A DNA stretch of 64,000 nucleotides from Evansella sp041820985 (GCF_041820985.1 NZ_JBGUAU010000004.1:124001-188000); one strand, 5' to 3'. Numbered from the stretch's first letter, positions 26,485 through 36,048 are shown. The notes: generated by a model not told the origin, from the sequence alone. Numbers and translations: made by a program.

Positions 26485-27687
26485 ATGAAAAAAATACTAT
26501 TTCAAAATGCAACGTTATACAAAGAAGACAAATGGATAGAAGACCCGATTGTCAAAATAGAGGATGGGAAAATAAATTCTATAGAGTCCAATTCAGCTTC
26601 ATTAGCGTCCTCGGTAGATCAGGTATTTGTTTATCCTAATCATGTTAAGATTGTACCTGGATTTATTGATATTCATATACATGGAGTGGAAAACGGGGAT
26701 GTAATGGATGGAACAGTAACTTCATTAGAACTGATGAAACGAGCATTGCCAAAAGAAGGGACCACTTCTTTTTTAGCCACAACAATTACACAAACGACAG
26801 AAAAAAAACATAAAGCACTAAGTCAGGTGAAAAACGTGATGACGAACTCACTAAGTTTTGGAGCTGAAATATTAGGCGTACATCTAGAAGGACCGTTCTT
26901 ATGTGCTAAAAGAGCTGGTGCACAACCAAAAGAGTATATAAAAACTCCAAGTATTGATATGTTTTATGAGTTTTATCAAACCGCAGGCAATCAAATAAAA
27001 CTTGTTACATTAGCCCCTGAGGAAGAAATGGGAATAGATTTAGTAAGGGAGTTAAAGAAACTAGGGATCATTCCAGCTATTGGCCATTCTGACGCAAATT
27101 ATGAACAAACAAGAGAAGCGGTTATAGCAGGGGTTACTCATGCTACTCATGTATGCAATGGAATGACTGGAATTCATCATCGTGATATTGGAATTCTGGG
27201 AGGAGTATTGCTACATGCCGAAATAATAGCTGAGTTAATTGTGGACGGTATTCACGTATCTCCTGAGATGGTTAAGCTTATATATAAAAATAAAGGAGCA
27301 AAAGGAATTATTCTTATTACAGATTCCATGAGAGCAAAAGGGTTAGTAGATGGTGAGTATGACTTAGGAGGTCAAACTGTAACAGTAAAAGATAAAAGGG
27401 CGACATTAAAGGACGGTACACTTGCAGGAAGTATAGTAAAAATGAATGAAGCAGTGAAGAATATGATCGCATTTTCAGGCTGTACTTTTGAAGAAGCAAT
27501 TCAAATGGCGACGTTAAATCCTGCAAAACAGCTACGATTGCATGATCGTAAGGGGAGTCTTTCTGTGGGGAAGGATTGCGACCTAGTGGTCTTAGATGAT
27601 GACTTTGAAGTGGTTCAAACGTTTGTAAAAGGCAAAGTGGTGTATGAATCATCTCTTAAGGAGGGAAGGAATCATGAATATCATTGA
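26485..27687 (+). CDS. nagA: N-acetylglucosamine-6-phosphate deacetylase
   Basis: Hydrolyses GlcNAc-6-P to GlcN-6-P and acetate in amino-sugar breakdown and wall recycling. 400 residues with amidohydrolase signatures: HIHG (HxH) near 60, HLEGPFL, GHSDAN, ATHVCNGMTG and the catalytic Asp in ITDSMRAKG. GGAGG precedes the ATG. The last 14 bases overlap nagB. Confidence 0.95.
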   Translation: MKKILFQNATLYKEDKWIEDPIVKIEDGKINSIESNSASLASSVDQVFVYPNHVKIVPGFIDIHIHGVENGDVMDGTVTSLELMKRALPKEGTTSFLATTITQTTEKKHKALSQVKNVMTNSLSFGAEILGVHLEGPFLCAKRAGAQPKEYIKTPSIDMFYEFYQTAGNQIKLVTLAPEEEMGIDLVRELKKLGIIPAIGHSDANYEQTREAVIAGVTHATHVCNGMTGIHHRDIGILGGVLLHAEIIAELIVDGIHVSPEMVKLIYKNKGAKGIILITDSMRAKGLVDGEYDLGGQTVTVKDKRATLKDGTLAGSIVKMNEAVKNMIAFSGCTFEEAIQMATLNPAKQLRLHDRKGSLSVGKDCDLVVLDDDFEVVQTFVKGKVVYESSLKEGRNHEYH

Positions 27688-28420
27688 AGTGAGTGATTAT
27701 AATGAAATGAGCGAACAGGCAGCAAACATTGTTTTTCAAGAAATTAAATGTTCAAAAAAATTAGTGTTAGGCTTAGCAACTGGTGGAACTCCTTTAGGGT
27801 TTTATAAAAAACTTGCAGACCAGGTTAATGAAGAAAACATCTCTTGTAAGCATATCCATACAATTAATTTAGATGAGTATGTTGGTTTATCGGAAAAAAA
27901 TCCAAATAGTTATCACTATTATATGCAAAGGCATTTGTTTCAACATGTACCCATACCCAAGGAACAAACTCATTTACCAAAAGGAAACGTGTCGAATTTG
28001 CAAAAAGAATGTGAAAGATATGAGGATCTTATTGAGGGTTTAGGCGGAGTTGATATACAACTATTAGGTATTGGTGGAAATGGTCACATTGGTTTCAATG
28101 AGCCAGGAACGTCTTTTCAGTCTAAAACACACATTGTAAACTTAACTCCATCAACTCGAGAAGCAAATGCACGATTTTTCCCCAATGAAGATGCTGTTCC
28201 AAAACAAGCAATGACAATGGGAATCGATACTATTATGAGAAGTAAGCAAATAGTATTACTTGCATCAGGTGAAGCAAAGGCTCAAGCATTATATAACTTT
28301 TTGTATGGCTCGATAGAAGAAGAAAATCCAGTAAGCGTCTTAAAAAGGCATCAGAATGTAACTGTCATAGCGGATACTCTGGCGCTCCGTTTAGTGGATA
28401 AAATTGCAAATCATGGATAA
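27674..28420 (+). CDS. nagB: Glucosamine-6-phosphate deaminase
   Basis: Converts GlcN-6-P to fructose-6-P and ammonia, feeding amino sugars into glycolysis. 248 residues with GLATGGTP, the catalytic INLDEYVGL and the GIGGNGHIGFNEPG motif. ATG 27674 has GGAGGGAAGG before it; upstream in-frame codons lie inside nagA. The overlap with nagA implies translational coupling. A weak terminator follows, then the galactose genes. Confidence 0.95.
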   Translation: MNIIEVSDYNEMSEQAANIVFQEIKCSKKLVLGLATGGTPLGFYKKLADQVNEENISCKHIHTINLDEYVGLSEKNPNSYHYYMQRHLFQHVPIPKEQTHLPKGNVSNLQKECERYEDLIEGLGGVDIQLLGIGGNGHIGFNEPGTSFQSKTHIVNLTPSTREANARFFPNEDAVPKQAMTMGIDTIMRSKQIVLLASGEAKAQALYNFLYGSIEEENPVSVLKRHQNVTVIADTLALRLVDKIANHG

Positions 28421-28421
28421 G

Positions 28422-28452
28422 GAAGTTGCCCTTTAGAGGGTAATTTCTTTCT
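28422..28452 (+). terminator. Weak terminator after nagB
   Basis: GAAGTTGCCCT (28422-28432) pairs with AGGGTAATTTC (28437-28447) using two G-U pairs, followed by TTTCTT. It would partly separate the nag and gal genes. Confidence 0.55.
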
Positions 28453-28462
28453 TGTTTACAAA

Positions 28463-28481
28463 CTTAATTAAATTTATTAAG
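28463..28481 (+). promoter_or_regulatory. Inverted repeat before galK, candidate operator
   Basis: CTTAAT (28463-28468), seven-base spacer, ATTAAG (28476-28481). It lies about 90 bases before galK, next to a TTTACA -35-like hexamer. The ROK regulator encoded downstream is the natural candidate to bind here. Confidence 0.4.
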
Positions 28482-28572
28482 AAAGGTTTATTTGTGGAAT
28501 AATTATATGTATAATGAAATGGAAGCGGTACAAATTGTAGAAGAGGATATTATATTTAGGAGGAATAGGAAA

Positions 28573-29736
28573 ATGAAAGATCAATTAAACAAAATTTTTC
28601 ATAAAGTATTTCATTCAGAAGAACAATTAGACTATTTTTTTGCCCCAGGCAGAGTGAACTTGATTGGTGAACATACCGATTATAACGGAGGCTTAGTTTT
28701 TCCTTGTGCACTAGATGTGGGTACGTATATTGCGATGGCAAAACGAAATGATGACATCATTCGATTGTATTCAGATAACTTTCCTGAAAAAGGAATTATG
28801 GAAGTGGCATTGAGTGATTTAGCAAACAAAGAGGAAGATGATTGGGCAAACTACCCTAAAGGTGTTATCAAAATTATGAAAGATCATGGATACGAGGGGA
28901 AAACAGGTTTTGATGCAGTATTTTATGGTAATATCCCAAATGGCGCGGGTTTATCTTCCTCTGCTTCCATCGAGTTAGTTACAGCAATTCTTTGGGATTG
29001 GCTTCATGGTTTTCAAATCGATCGTGTGGAAATGGTGAAGATGTGTCAGGAAGTGGAGAATAAATATATTGGTGTAAATAGCGGTATAATGGATCAATTC
29101 GCAATTGGTATGGGGAAAGAAGATCATGCTATTTTGCTTGATTGTAACACACTTGATTATGAGTATGCTCCTATCCAATTAGAAGGAATGAAACTTGTTA
29201 TTGCAAATACGAACAAGAGACGTACACTTGCGGATTCAAAGTATAACGAAAGACGAGCGGAATGTGAACAAGCGTTAAAAGACTTACAGTCGGTTGTATC
29301 TATCAATCATTTATGTGATCTTTCTACAGAAAAATTCGAGGAAATAAAACATGCAATTAAAGATCCTATTGCGTTAAACCGTGCAAAGCATGCCGTAACG
29401 GAAAATGAGCGAACAAAAGTTGCAGTTGAGAAACTAAAAGAAATGGATTTAGACGCTTTCGGTCAGTTAATGAACCAATCACATATATCGTTACGTGACG
29501 ATTATGAGGTGACTGGAGATCATTTAGATGCATTGGTGGAAGCTGCTTGGGAAGAAACGGACGTATTAGGGTCAAGAATGACAGGAGCAGGTTTCGGAGG
29601 TTGTACAGTTAGCTTAGTGAAAGAAGTCGATTTGGATGGCATTGTAGAGCGAATTGGTAAGAGATATGAAGAAAAAACGGGGATAACTCCAGAATTTTAT
29701 ATTGTTGGAGTAGGAACAGGAGCTAAAAAAGTTTAA
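28573..29736 (+). CDS. galK: Galactokinase
   Basis: Phosphorylates alpha-galactose at C1, first step of the Leloir pathway. 387 residues, GHMP kinase with the signature GRVNLIGEHTDYNGG, the phosphate-binding PNGAGLSSSASIE and the C-terminal RMTGAGFGGC. The start is ATG 28573 with AGGAGGAATAGG immediately before it; the frame is open further upstream but without a ribosome site. galE follows after 22 bases. Confidence 0.96.
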   Translation: MKDQLNKIFHKVFHSEEQLDYFFAPGRVNLIGEHTDYNGGLVFPCALDVGTYIAMAKRNDDIIRLYSDNFPEKGIMEVALSDLANKEEDDWANYPKGVIKIMKDHGYEGKTGFDAVFYGNIPNGAGLSSSASIELVTAILWDWLHGFQIDRVEMVKMCQEVENKYIGVNSGIMDQFAIGMGKEDHAILLDCNTLDYEYAPIQLEGMKLVIANTNKRRTLADSKYNERRAECEQALKDLQSVVSINHLCDLSTEKFEEIKHAIKDPIALNRAKHAVTENERTKVAVEKLKEMDLDAFGQLMNQSHISLRDDYEVTGDHLDALVEAAWEETDVLGSRMTGAGFGGCTVSLVKEVDLDGIVERIGKRYEEKTGITPEFYIVGVGTGAKKV

Positions 29737-29758
29737 TTAGAAGAAGGGCGTGAAGAAA

Positions 29759-30748
29759 ATGGCGGTATTAGTTTGTGGCGGTGCAGGTTATATCGGAAGT
29801 CACGGAGTTGCTTATTTGCTTGAAAGAGGAGAAGATGTGGTTGTTTTAGACAATCTTCAAACAGGGCATAAGGATGCAGTACTAAAGAAAGCGAAGCTCT
29901 ATGTTGGAGACTTACGTGATGGAGAAGTCTTAGATAAAGTTTTCCAAGAAAATAGCGTCGATTCTGTCATCCACTTTGCAGCAGATTCTCTTGTAGGCGT
30001 TAGTGTTGAAGAGCCTTTACAGTATTATGATAATAACGTATACGGAGCACTTTGCTTGTTGAAGAAAATGAAGGAATATGATGTTAAACAGATTGTATTC
30101 TCTTCCACTGCGGCGACGTATGGAGAACCAGAAAGCATGCCGATACAAGAAACAGACATAACGAACCCAACGAACCCGTACGGTGAGACGAAGCTTGCGG
30201 TGGAGAAAATGTTAAAATGGTCTGCTAATGCATACGGTATTAACTATGTTATCTTACGTTACTTTAATGTCGCAGGTGCCCATCCAACCATTGATATTGG
30301 TGAGGACCATAAGCCAGAGACACATTTAGTTCCTATCGTTTTACAAGTTGCTTTAGGTCAGAGAGAATCCATTAAAATATTTGGGGATGATTATCCAACA
30401 GAGGATGGCACGTGTATTCGTGATTATATTCATGTATCCGATCTTATTCAAGCACACTTACTTGCATTAGATTATTTAAAAGCTGGTGGAGATAGTGATG
30501 TTTTCAATCTTGGGAATGGGAATGGATTTAGTGTGAAACAAGTAATTGATACAGTTGAAAAGGTAACAAATATAGAAATTAAAAGAGAAATTGCTCCAAG
30601 AAGAGCGGGGGATCCAGCAGTGTTAATTGCTTCTTCTAGTAAAGCTCAAGAAGTATTAAAATGGAAACCTAAATTTGCTAGCCTAGAAGAGATAATTGAA
30701 ACAGCATGGAAGTGGCACCAAGCACATCCAGAGGGGTATGCAGAATAA
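29759..30748 (+). CDS. galE: UDP-glucose 4-epimerase
   Basis: Interconverts UDP-galactose and UDP-glucose. 329 residues, extended SDR with NAD motif GGAGYIGSH, catalytic Ser in FSSTAATYG and YGETK (YxxxK). ATG 29759 is chosen since AAGGG at 29744-29748 is too close to the GTG at 29750. Second gene of galKET, feeding glycolysis and also supplying UDP-galactose for envelope polymers. Confidence 0.95.
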   Translation: MAVLVCGGAGYIGSHGVAYLLERGEDVVVLDNLQTGHKDAVLKKAKLYVGDLRDGEVLDKVFQENSVDSVIHFAADSLVGVSVEEPLQYYDNNVYGALCLLKKMKEYDVKQIVFSSTAATYGEPESMPIQETDITNPTNPYGETKLAVEKMLKWSANAYGINYVILRYFNVAGAHPTIDIGEDHKPETHLVPIVLQVALGQRESIKIFGDDYPTEDGTCIRDYIHVSDLIQAHLLALDYLKAGGDSDVFNLGNGNGFSVKQVIDTVEKVTNIEIKREIAPRRAGDPAVLIASSSKAQEVLKWKPKFASLEEIIETAWKWHQAHPEGYAE

Positions 30749-30807
30749 ACGATCTAGTTTTTTCATGAACTTGAAAGCTGTAACAAACTTATTTTGGAGG
30801 GAATCAT

Positions 30808-32325
30808 ATGACTATTGATCGGTTACTTGGCCGACTGCTCCAATACGGATTAGATAAAAGCTTAATCACTCCAGACGATGTCATCTATTGTAGAAACCAA
30901 CTCATTGATCAACTGCAGTTAAAGGAAATTGAACCAGTATTAGAATCATTAGAGGGAGAAAACATAATGGACCCCTCGGTTCTTTTGGAGCCTATTCTAG
31001 ATTGGGCAAATTCAAACGGTTTATTGAATGATAATACTGTTACAGAACGGGATTTGTTGGACACAAGATTGATGGGTTGTTTAACAGGAAGACCGTCTGA
31101 GGTCATCCGTTTATTTACTGATATCGAAAATAAAGATAATCCAGTGGAAGCTACAAAATGGTTTTACCAATTTAGCAAAGACACCCATTATATTCGGCAA
31201 GATAGGATAAAGAAGAATTTAAGTTGGGGTGCAGCAACAGAATACGGAGAATTAGAGATTACCATCAATTTATCTAAGCCAGAAAAGGATCCGAAAGAAA
31301 TTGCTGCTGCAAAATTATTGGAACAATCAAATTACCCTTTATGTTTATTGTGTAAAGAAAACGAGGGGTATGCGGGAAGATTAAATCATCCAGCTAGACA
31401 AAACTTACGAACAATTCCTGTTACATTAAATGGTGATGAGTGGAAGCTTCAATTCTCACCATATGTTTATTATAATGAACATGCAATTATCTTCTCAACG
31501 AAGCATGAGCCAATGAAAATATCAGAGGTAACTTTTAAAAGGCTATTAGACTTTGTAGAACGTTTTCCTCATTATTTTGTGGGATCTAATGCAGACTTAC
31601 CGATCGTCGGAGGATCGATTTTAACTCACGATCACTACCAGGGGGGATATCATGAATTCCCAATGGCAGTAGCGAAAGAAGAAGAAGTATTCCAAATATC
31701 AACTTTACCAGGAGTTAAGATTGGAAAAGTGAAATGGCCAATGTCTGTTTTACGAATTACCGGCAAAGAAAAAGCCAATGTAGTGAAAGCAGCGAACTAC
31801 ATTCACCAAGAATGGAAAAAATTTAGTGATGAAGAAGTTGAAATATACTCTCATACCGATGGTACACCACATAACACGGTAACTCCGATAGCGCGAATGA
31901 AAGATGGAGAGTTCCAAATTGATATCGTGTTAAGAAATAACAGAACGAATGAAGAACATCCAATGGGGATCTTTCATCCTCATAGTGAAGTTCATCATAT
32001 TAAGAAGGAAAATATCGGCTTAATTGAAGTGATGGGATTAGCAGTTTTACCCGGTCGCTTAATTGAAGAAATGAATGTTTTGCAAGAAGCATTATTATCC
32101 AATAATCCTATGGAAAAGATAGCAAATGATGAATCCATAAAGAAACATAGTGACTGGGCACAGAAAATTATGAATGAGTATTCGGATATCAATAATGAGA
32201 ATTGCCAAGAAATTATCAATTTAGAACTTGGAAAAACATTTGCAACCATTTTGGAGCATGCTGGTGTATTTAAGCGAGACGATCAAGGTCAACAGGCCTT
32301 TACTACGTTCATCAAAAGTTTATAA
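30808..32325 (+). CDS. galT: Galactose-1-phosphate uridylyltransferase, class II
   Basis: Transfers UMP between UDP-glucose and galactose-1-P. At 505 residues it is the long Firmicutes (family 2) form and not the HIT-like 350-residue form. Visible motifs include CLLCKENEGYAGRLNHPARQ and GGSILTHDHYQGG with the catalytic His region. GGAGGG precedes the ATG. The order galK-galE-galT and a ROK regulator 48 bases later form a full Leloir unit. Confidence 0.95.
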   Translation: MTIDRLLGRLLQYGLDKSLITPDDVIYCRNQLIDQLQLKEIEPVLESLEGENIMDPSVLLEPILDWANSNGLLNDNTVTERDLLDTRLMGCLTGRPSEVIRLFTDIENKDNPVEATKWFYQFSKDTHYIRQDRIKKNLSWGAATEYGELEITINLSKPEKDPKEIAAAKLLEQSNYPLCLLCKENEGYAGRLNHPARQNLRTIPVTLNGDEWKLQFSPYVYYNEHAIIFSTKHEPMKISEVTFKRLLDFVERFPHYFVGSNADLPIVGGSILTHDHYQGGYHEFPMAVAKEEEVFQISTLPGVKIGKVKWPMSVLRITGKEKANVVKAANYIHQEWKKFSDEEVEIYSHTDGTPHNTVTPIARMKDGEFQIDIVLRNNRTNEEHPMGIFHPHSEVHHIKKENIGLIEVMGLAVLPGRLIEEMNVLQEALLSNNPMEKIANDESIKKHSDWAQKIMNEYSDINNENCQEIINLELGKTFATILEHAGVFKRDDQGQQAFTTFIKSL

Positions 32326-32373
32326 AAGAACGTATTTACCTTATAGTAGGGTGTTTGAGAGGGGGGGAAAAGC

Positions 32374-33582
32374 ATGAGTTTTCAAGTCACGGGTAGTTTT
32401 CAATTAATGAAGTCAATGAATCGTTCCCTAATTTTAAATACAATTCGCACGAATGGTGCCATTTCTAGAGCTGATATTGCAAAAATTACAAAACTAACGC
32501 CACCGACAGTAACAAACATTGTGAACGAATTATTAAAGGAAAACTTAGTGGTGGAGAGTAAAACGGGTATTTCTAGTGGTGGAAGAAAACCGATACTCTT
32601 ATCAATTAATTCTTCAAGTAGGTATATCATAGGGTTAGATGTTGGGGTTAAAAAGATAAGATATGCGTTGTCAGATCTTAATGCAAACTTACTCGTAAGC
32701 AAAGTGAAACGAATGCCCCCTCAACTTACAGTAGAGTCTTTCTTACAGGTATTGGTGCAGGTAATTCAAGATAGTATTGATGGAATGGAAGAAAACAAGG
32801 ATAAGTTACTTGGTATTGGTATAGCAATGCATGGAATTGTAGATAGTGAAACGGGAACATCCTTGTTTGCACCTTCACTTAAACTAGAAGGGATAAAAGT
32901 GAAGGAACATTTGGAACAACTATTCGAAATTCCAGTTCGAATGGAAAACGATGCAAAAGCATTAGCTCTAGGAGAACAATGGTTTGGAAACGGTCAAGGT
33001 ATACGTGACCTTATTTGTATTAATGTAGGGGAAGGAATTGGTGCAGGGCTTATTGTTAACAATCGAATCTTTCATGGCAGTAACAGTATTGCTGGTGAAA
33101 TCGGTCATACAATGATTGATATGAATGGACCACTTTGTACATGTGGTAGCGTGGGTTGTTTTCAAACATTAGCTTCTGGACAAGCCTTAAGAGAGAGAGC
33201 TATGAAAGAAATTTCATTAGGAAAAGAGACGACATTAATAGAAAAAGTAAATAGTGAGATAAGTAATATTGACGGCCATATAATTTATGAATGTGCAAAA
33301 AAAGGAGATACACTTTCTCAACAAGTTCTCAAGGACACAGGGCATTATATCGGAATTGGTATTATTAATATTATTCATTTCTTCAATCCTTCGCTTATTA
33401 TTATCGGAGGAGGAGTTTCGAAGGCGAAGGAATTTATCCTCGAACCAATTAATAATGTAATAAATGATAGGGCCATCACCCATGATTCAAAGAAAACACC
33501 GATCATTTTTTCAGCACTTGGTGACAATGGTTCTTTAATCGGTGCAATTACATTGGTATTGACAGAAATATACACGACATAG
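32374..33582 (+). CDS. ROK-family transcriptional regulator
   Basis: XylR/NagC-type regulator of 402 residues. The N-terminal winged helix contains GAISRADIAKITKLTPPTVTNIV; the ROK sugar-binding domain starts near 85 with GLDVGVKKI, includes the ATP-type GEGIGAGLIVN and the zinc motif CTCGSVGC, and AGEIGH before it. Because it ends the galKET unit it probably controls galactose or amino-sugar genes through the dyad before galK. The exact ligand is unknown. Confidence 0.9.
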   Translation: MSFQVTGSFQLMKSMNRSLILNTIRTNGAISRADIAKITKLTPPTVTNIVNELLKENLVVESKTGISSGGRKPILLSINSSSRYIIGLDVGVKKIRYALSDLNANLLVSKVKRMPPQLTVESFLQVLVQVIQDSIDGMEENKDKLLGIGIAMHGIVDSETGTSLFAPSLKLEGIKVKEHLEQLFEIPVRMENDAKALALGEQWFGNGQGIRDLICINVGEGIGAGLIVNNRIFHGSNSIAGEIGHTMIDMNGPLCTCGSVGCFQTLASGQALRERAMKEISLGKETTLIEKVNSEISNIDGHIIYECAKKGDTLSQQVLKDTGHYIGIGIINIIHFFNPSLIIIGGGVSKAKEFILEPINNVINDRAITHDSKKTPIIFSALGDNGSLIGAITLVLTEIYTT

Positions 33583-33589
33583 ATACGAT

Positions 33590-33640
33590 GAGTTTTAGTC
33601 TGAAGGTTTATTATCATCTTCTGACTAAAACTCTTTTTGT
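33590..33640 (+). terminator. Terminator of the gal operon
   Basis: GAGTTTTAGTC (33590-33600) pairs perfectly with GACTAAAACTC (33623-33633), followed by TTTTTG. Confidence 0.88.
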
Positions 33641-33719
33641 TTTCAAGGGCAGTTGTCCTGTGCAAAAGATAGTGAACTGCATACGTTGTAGTATCCGTTT
33701 CTATATAAGGAGGGTTATT

Positions 33720-34013
33720 ATGGATCTAGATAAGCTTTATTCCGTGTATATTGACCAGTTATTTGCAAAATATGATATTAATCCGAAAGAAATTCAATTA
33801 AGTGAAGAAGAAAAACAAAAAATGAAGTCAATTGTAGAAAATATACAGCAAGATGTTGAAAAGTTCTTAGAAAATGTCCAGAGGCAAACAACAGAGCATG
33901 ATGTTGGAAATAATACAGTGGAAGTAGATGTAGATGAAGCTACGGAAGGTTTACAAACGTATGAACCACCAACTAAACCGAAAATGTTCATGAATAAAAA
34001 AGATGAAAAATAG
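33720..34013 (+). CDS. Possible CotW-like spore coat protein
   Basis: A 97-residue hydrophilic protein: an N-terminal helical segment (LDKLYSVYIDQLFAKYDINP), a coiled-coil-like Glu/Lys segment (LSEEEKQKMKSIVENIQQDV) and a polar tail. The pattern F-x-K-x-x-(I/V)-x-x-x-x-x-x-(L/V)-S-(E/D)-E-E-K resembles CotW of B. subtilis, and the next gene is a CotX/CotV-family coat gene, as in cotVWXYZ. AAGGAGG precedes the ATG. The identification is by memory of the family and by context, so it is moderate. Confidence 0.6.
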   Translation: MDLDKLYSVYIDQLFAKYDINPKEIQLSEEEKQKMKSIVENIQQDVEKFLENVQRQTTEHDVGNNTVEVDVDEATEGLQTYEPPTKPKMFMNKKDEK

Positions 34014-34084
34014 GTAAAAGAGAAAAATTGTATGTTTATCTTGAGTAATTTGTCCACTCTAATTTACTACTTCCACATACAGTG

Positions 34085-34098
34085 TAGTGTAAACACTA
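34085..34098 (+). promoter_or_regulatory. Dyad before the coat gene
   Basis: TAGTGT-AA-ACACTA lies just upstream of the AAGGAGG site of the CotX-family gene. A CATACAGT sequence at 34075-34082 resembles a sigma-K -10 (CATAnnnTA), but the spacing to an upstream AC is 18, not 16. Late mother-cell control is plausible only. Confidence 0.35.
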
Positions 34099-34114
34099 AA
34101 AGGAGGTATTAAAA

Positions 34115-34582
34115 ATGAATCAAGAGATATATCGTTCTAAAGACTGCAAAAAACCAAAATGGAGCGCATTAGATTCTGATAAACATCCACTATGCTTCAC
34201 AGACGATGATGATACGCAAGAAGCAACTCAGTCAAACAAAACTCTACAATTAAATGAAGAAGCAATCTTTATTAAGGACTCTTGTGATGTAACAGTTACT
34301 TCAACAGACACAAAAGCAGCAGTTAACATCCAAGCAGCACTTCAAGCAGCGCTTGTTATATTAATTAGCATTTCACTAGGAGACTCTAGTAAAGCAGAAA
34401 AATTCACTCAAGAGTTACTTCAAAGTTCTAAGATGAAGCAAATTTCAAGACAAAAAACTGTAATCGAAAATTCTAGAGGTGTTAACGTAAGCACTGTTGA
34501 TACGCAAGTTGCAGCAAACATCCAAATCTTATTCCAATTATTACTTGCAGTTGCTTTAAAACTAGACTTGTTAGGAGCTTAA
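34115..34582 (+). CDS. CotX/CotV-family spore coat protein
   Basis: Spore coat or crust protein of 155 residues with a duplicated Spore_CotX/V domain. Repeat one (about 50-85) reads IFIKDSCDVTVTSTDTKAAV and continues NIQAALQAA; repeat two (about 115-150) reads TVIENSRGVNVSTVDTQVAA and continues NIQILFQLL. Each repeat has a polar Ser/Thr/Val strand then a hydrophobic helix. Such proteins build the insoluble outer layer. AAGGAGG precedes the ATG and a strong terminator follows. Confidence 0.9.
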   Translation: MNQEIYRSKDCKKPKWSALDSDKHPLCFTDDDDTQEATQSNKTLQLNEEAIFIKDSCDVTVTSTDTKAAVNIQAALQAALVILISISLGDSSKAEKFTQELLQSSKMKQISRQKTVIENSRGVNVSTVDTQVAANIQILFQLLLAVALKLDLLGA

Positions 34583-34596
34583 TAAAAGTTTCTGAG

Positions 34597-34626
34597 CTCT
34601 GCACCTTTTTTGGTGCAGAGTTTTTT
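34597..34626 (+). terminator. Terminator of the coat gene
   Basis: CTCTGCACC (34597-34605) / GGTGCAGAG (34612-34620) with six T residues. Confidence 0.93.
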
Positions 34627-34712
34627 CTTGTATAATTTTGTAAATATTCTCTATCCAGTATGCATGAAAAGTTATAGAATAATGATATAAAGAGTATTAT
34701 AGGGGGAGATTT

Positions 34713-35150
34713 ATGAAGATAGTATCCATGGTTTTTATCATTTTTTCTATCATTACTTTTCGGATGTGTAGCGTGGATGAAACTCATGGGGATGTTGAAC
34801 TCACACTTTCACCTTCATATACGAGCGGTACGTTATATTTAACGCCAGTTATTACATACACAGGTGATGATCCAATAACTTTTCAATACGATAATAGTAT
34901 TGCGTGGATAGATGAAGTGACATTTGATGGGGTATCTATGTATGAGAAGGATAATGACGAACCTTTAACTATGAAACATCAATCTACGTTAAATAAGAAT
35001 GAGAAAAGAAACGGCCCCACTATAGAAATAAAAGCTGAACCTGGACAATACAAAGTGGAGCTAACATCATTATTTTATATAGACTCGAGTGAAGGAGAAC
35101 GTCAAAGATTTGTACATTCTATTGTTCAAACCATTGAAGCGACTAGATAG
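34713..35150 (+). CDS. Hypothetical secreted protein, 145 residues
   Basis: Not recognised. A hydrophobic N-terminal signal (about 2-18) is followed by a soluble beta-rich domain (VELTLSPSYTSGTLYLTPVI, later PGQYKVELTSLFYI) that looks like an immunoglobulin-like fold. Cys19 is present, but the preceding residues FRM do not form a proper lipobox. AGGGGGAG precedes the ATG. It ends 19 bases before rbsK, so the two may be co-transcribed, though no shared role is evident. Confidence 0.7.
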   Translation: MKIVSMVFIIFSIITFRMCSVDETHGDVELTLSPSYTSGTLYLTPVITYTGDDPITFQYDNSIAWIDEVTFDGVSMYEKDNDEPLTMKHQSTLNKNEKRNGPTIEIKAEPGQYKVELTSLFYIDSSEGERQRFVHSIVQTIEATR

Positions 35151-35169
35151 TTAATATGGAGGTAAAGAT

Positions 35170-36048
35170 ATGGAAAACGCAGTTATAACAGTTATCGGTA
35201 GTTCAAATATAGATATGGTTACCTCATTAAAGGATTTTCCTCAAGAAGGGGAAACCGTTATAGGAGAAGGCTTTCAAATAGTTCCAGGTGGAAAAGGGGC
35301 TAACCAAGCTGTCGCAGCGTCGCGCCTTGGGGGAAATGTACAATTTATTGGAAAAGTAGGGAACGACCTTTTTGGAAATCATCTTATTGACTTAATGAAG
35401 GAAGAAGAAATAACTCTTTTCTTAGACAAAGCTCCAGTAAGTACAGGGGTAGCCACCATTCTTTTAGCTAATGGAAATAATCGTATTATCGTAACTCCTG
35501 GAGCAAATAGCTTTGTTACAAAAAGTTATTTGCAGGAAAAACGCGATATTATTCTTAAAAGTAAGATTGTTGTTTTACAGTTTGAAATACCCCTTGAAGC
35601 AATATTATATTGTATAGATATTTGTTCTGAAAATAATATTCCAGTTTTACTAAATCCAGCACCTTACCAGCCTTTACCGGAAGGGTATTTGTCCAAAGTA
35701 TCTTATATTACACCAAATGAAACGGAAAGGGATCAGCTTTTTCCAACAACAGAGATACCTACTCTTTTAAGAAATAAGGTAATTGTAACAGAGGGAGAAA
35801 AAGGTGTTTCGTTCTATAACCAAGGTATTAGCGATAAAGTGAGTGGGTTTTCTGTTAATGCACTAGATACCACGGGTGCGGGGGATACATTTAATGGTGC
35901 ACTAGCTGTAGCGTTAGTAGAAGGAATGGATCTAAAAGAAAGTATAACGTTTGCGAACGCAGCCGCTGCACTTTCCGTTCAAAAATTTGGTGCCCAAGGT
36001 GGAATGCCAAGTCGTTCTGCTGTAGATGATTTCCTTCAAAATCCTTAA
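35170..36048 (+). CDS. rbsK: Ribokinase
   Basis: PfkB-family sugar kinase of 292 residues. Signatures VIGSSNIDMVTSLKDFPQEGET, PGGKGANQAVAASRLGG and the catalytic DTTGAGDTFNGAL are complete, and the match to ribokinase is better than to fructokinase or adenosine kinase. It phosphorylates ribose at O5. It lies apart from any rbsDACB transport genes, so ribose probably enters by another route or comes from nucleoside turnover. GGAGG precedes the ATG. Confidence 0.88.
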   Translation: MENAVITVIGSSNIDMVTSLKDFPQEGETVIGEGFQIVPGGKGANQAVAASRLGGNVQFIGKVGNDLFGNHLIDLMKEEEITLFLDKAPVSTGVATILLANGNNRIIVTPGANSFVTKSYLQEKRDIILKSKIVVLQFEIPLEAILYCIDICSENNIPVLLNPAPYQPLPEGYLSKVSYITPNETERDQLFPTTEIPTLLRNKVIVTEGEKGVSFYNQGISDKVSGFSVNALDTTGAGDTFNGALAVALVEGMDLKESITFANAAAALSVQKFGAQGGMPSRSAVDDFLQNP

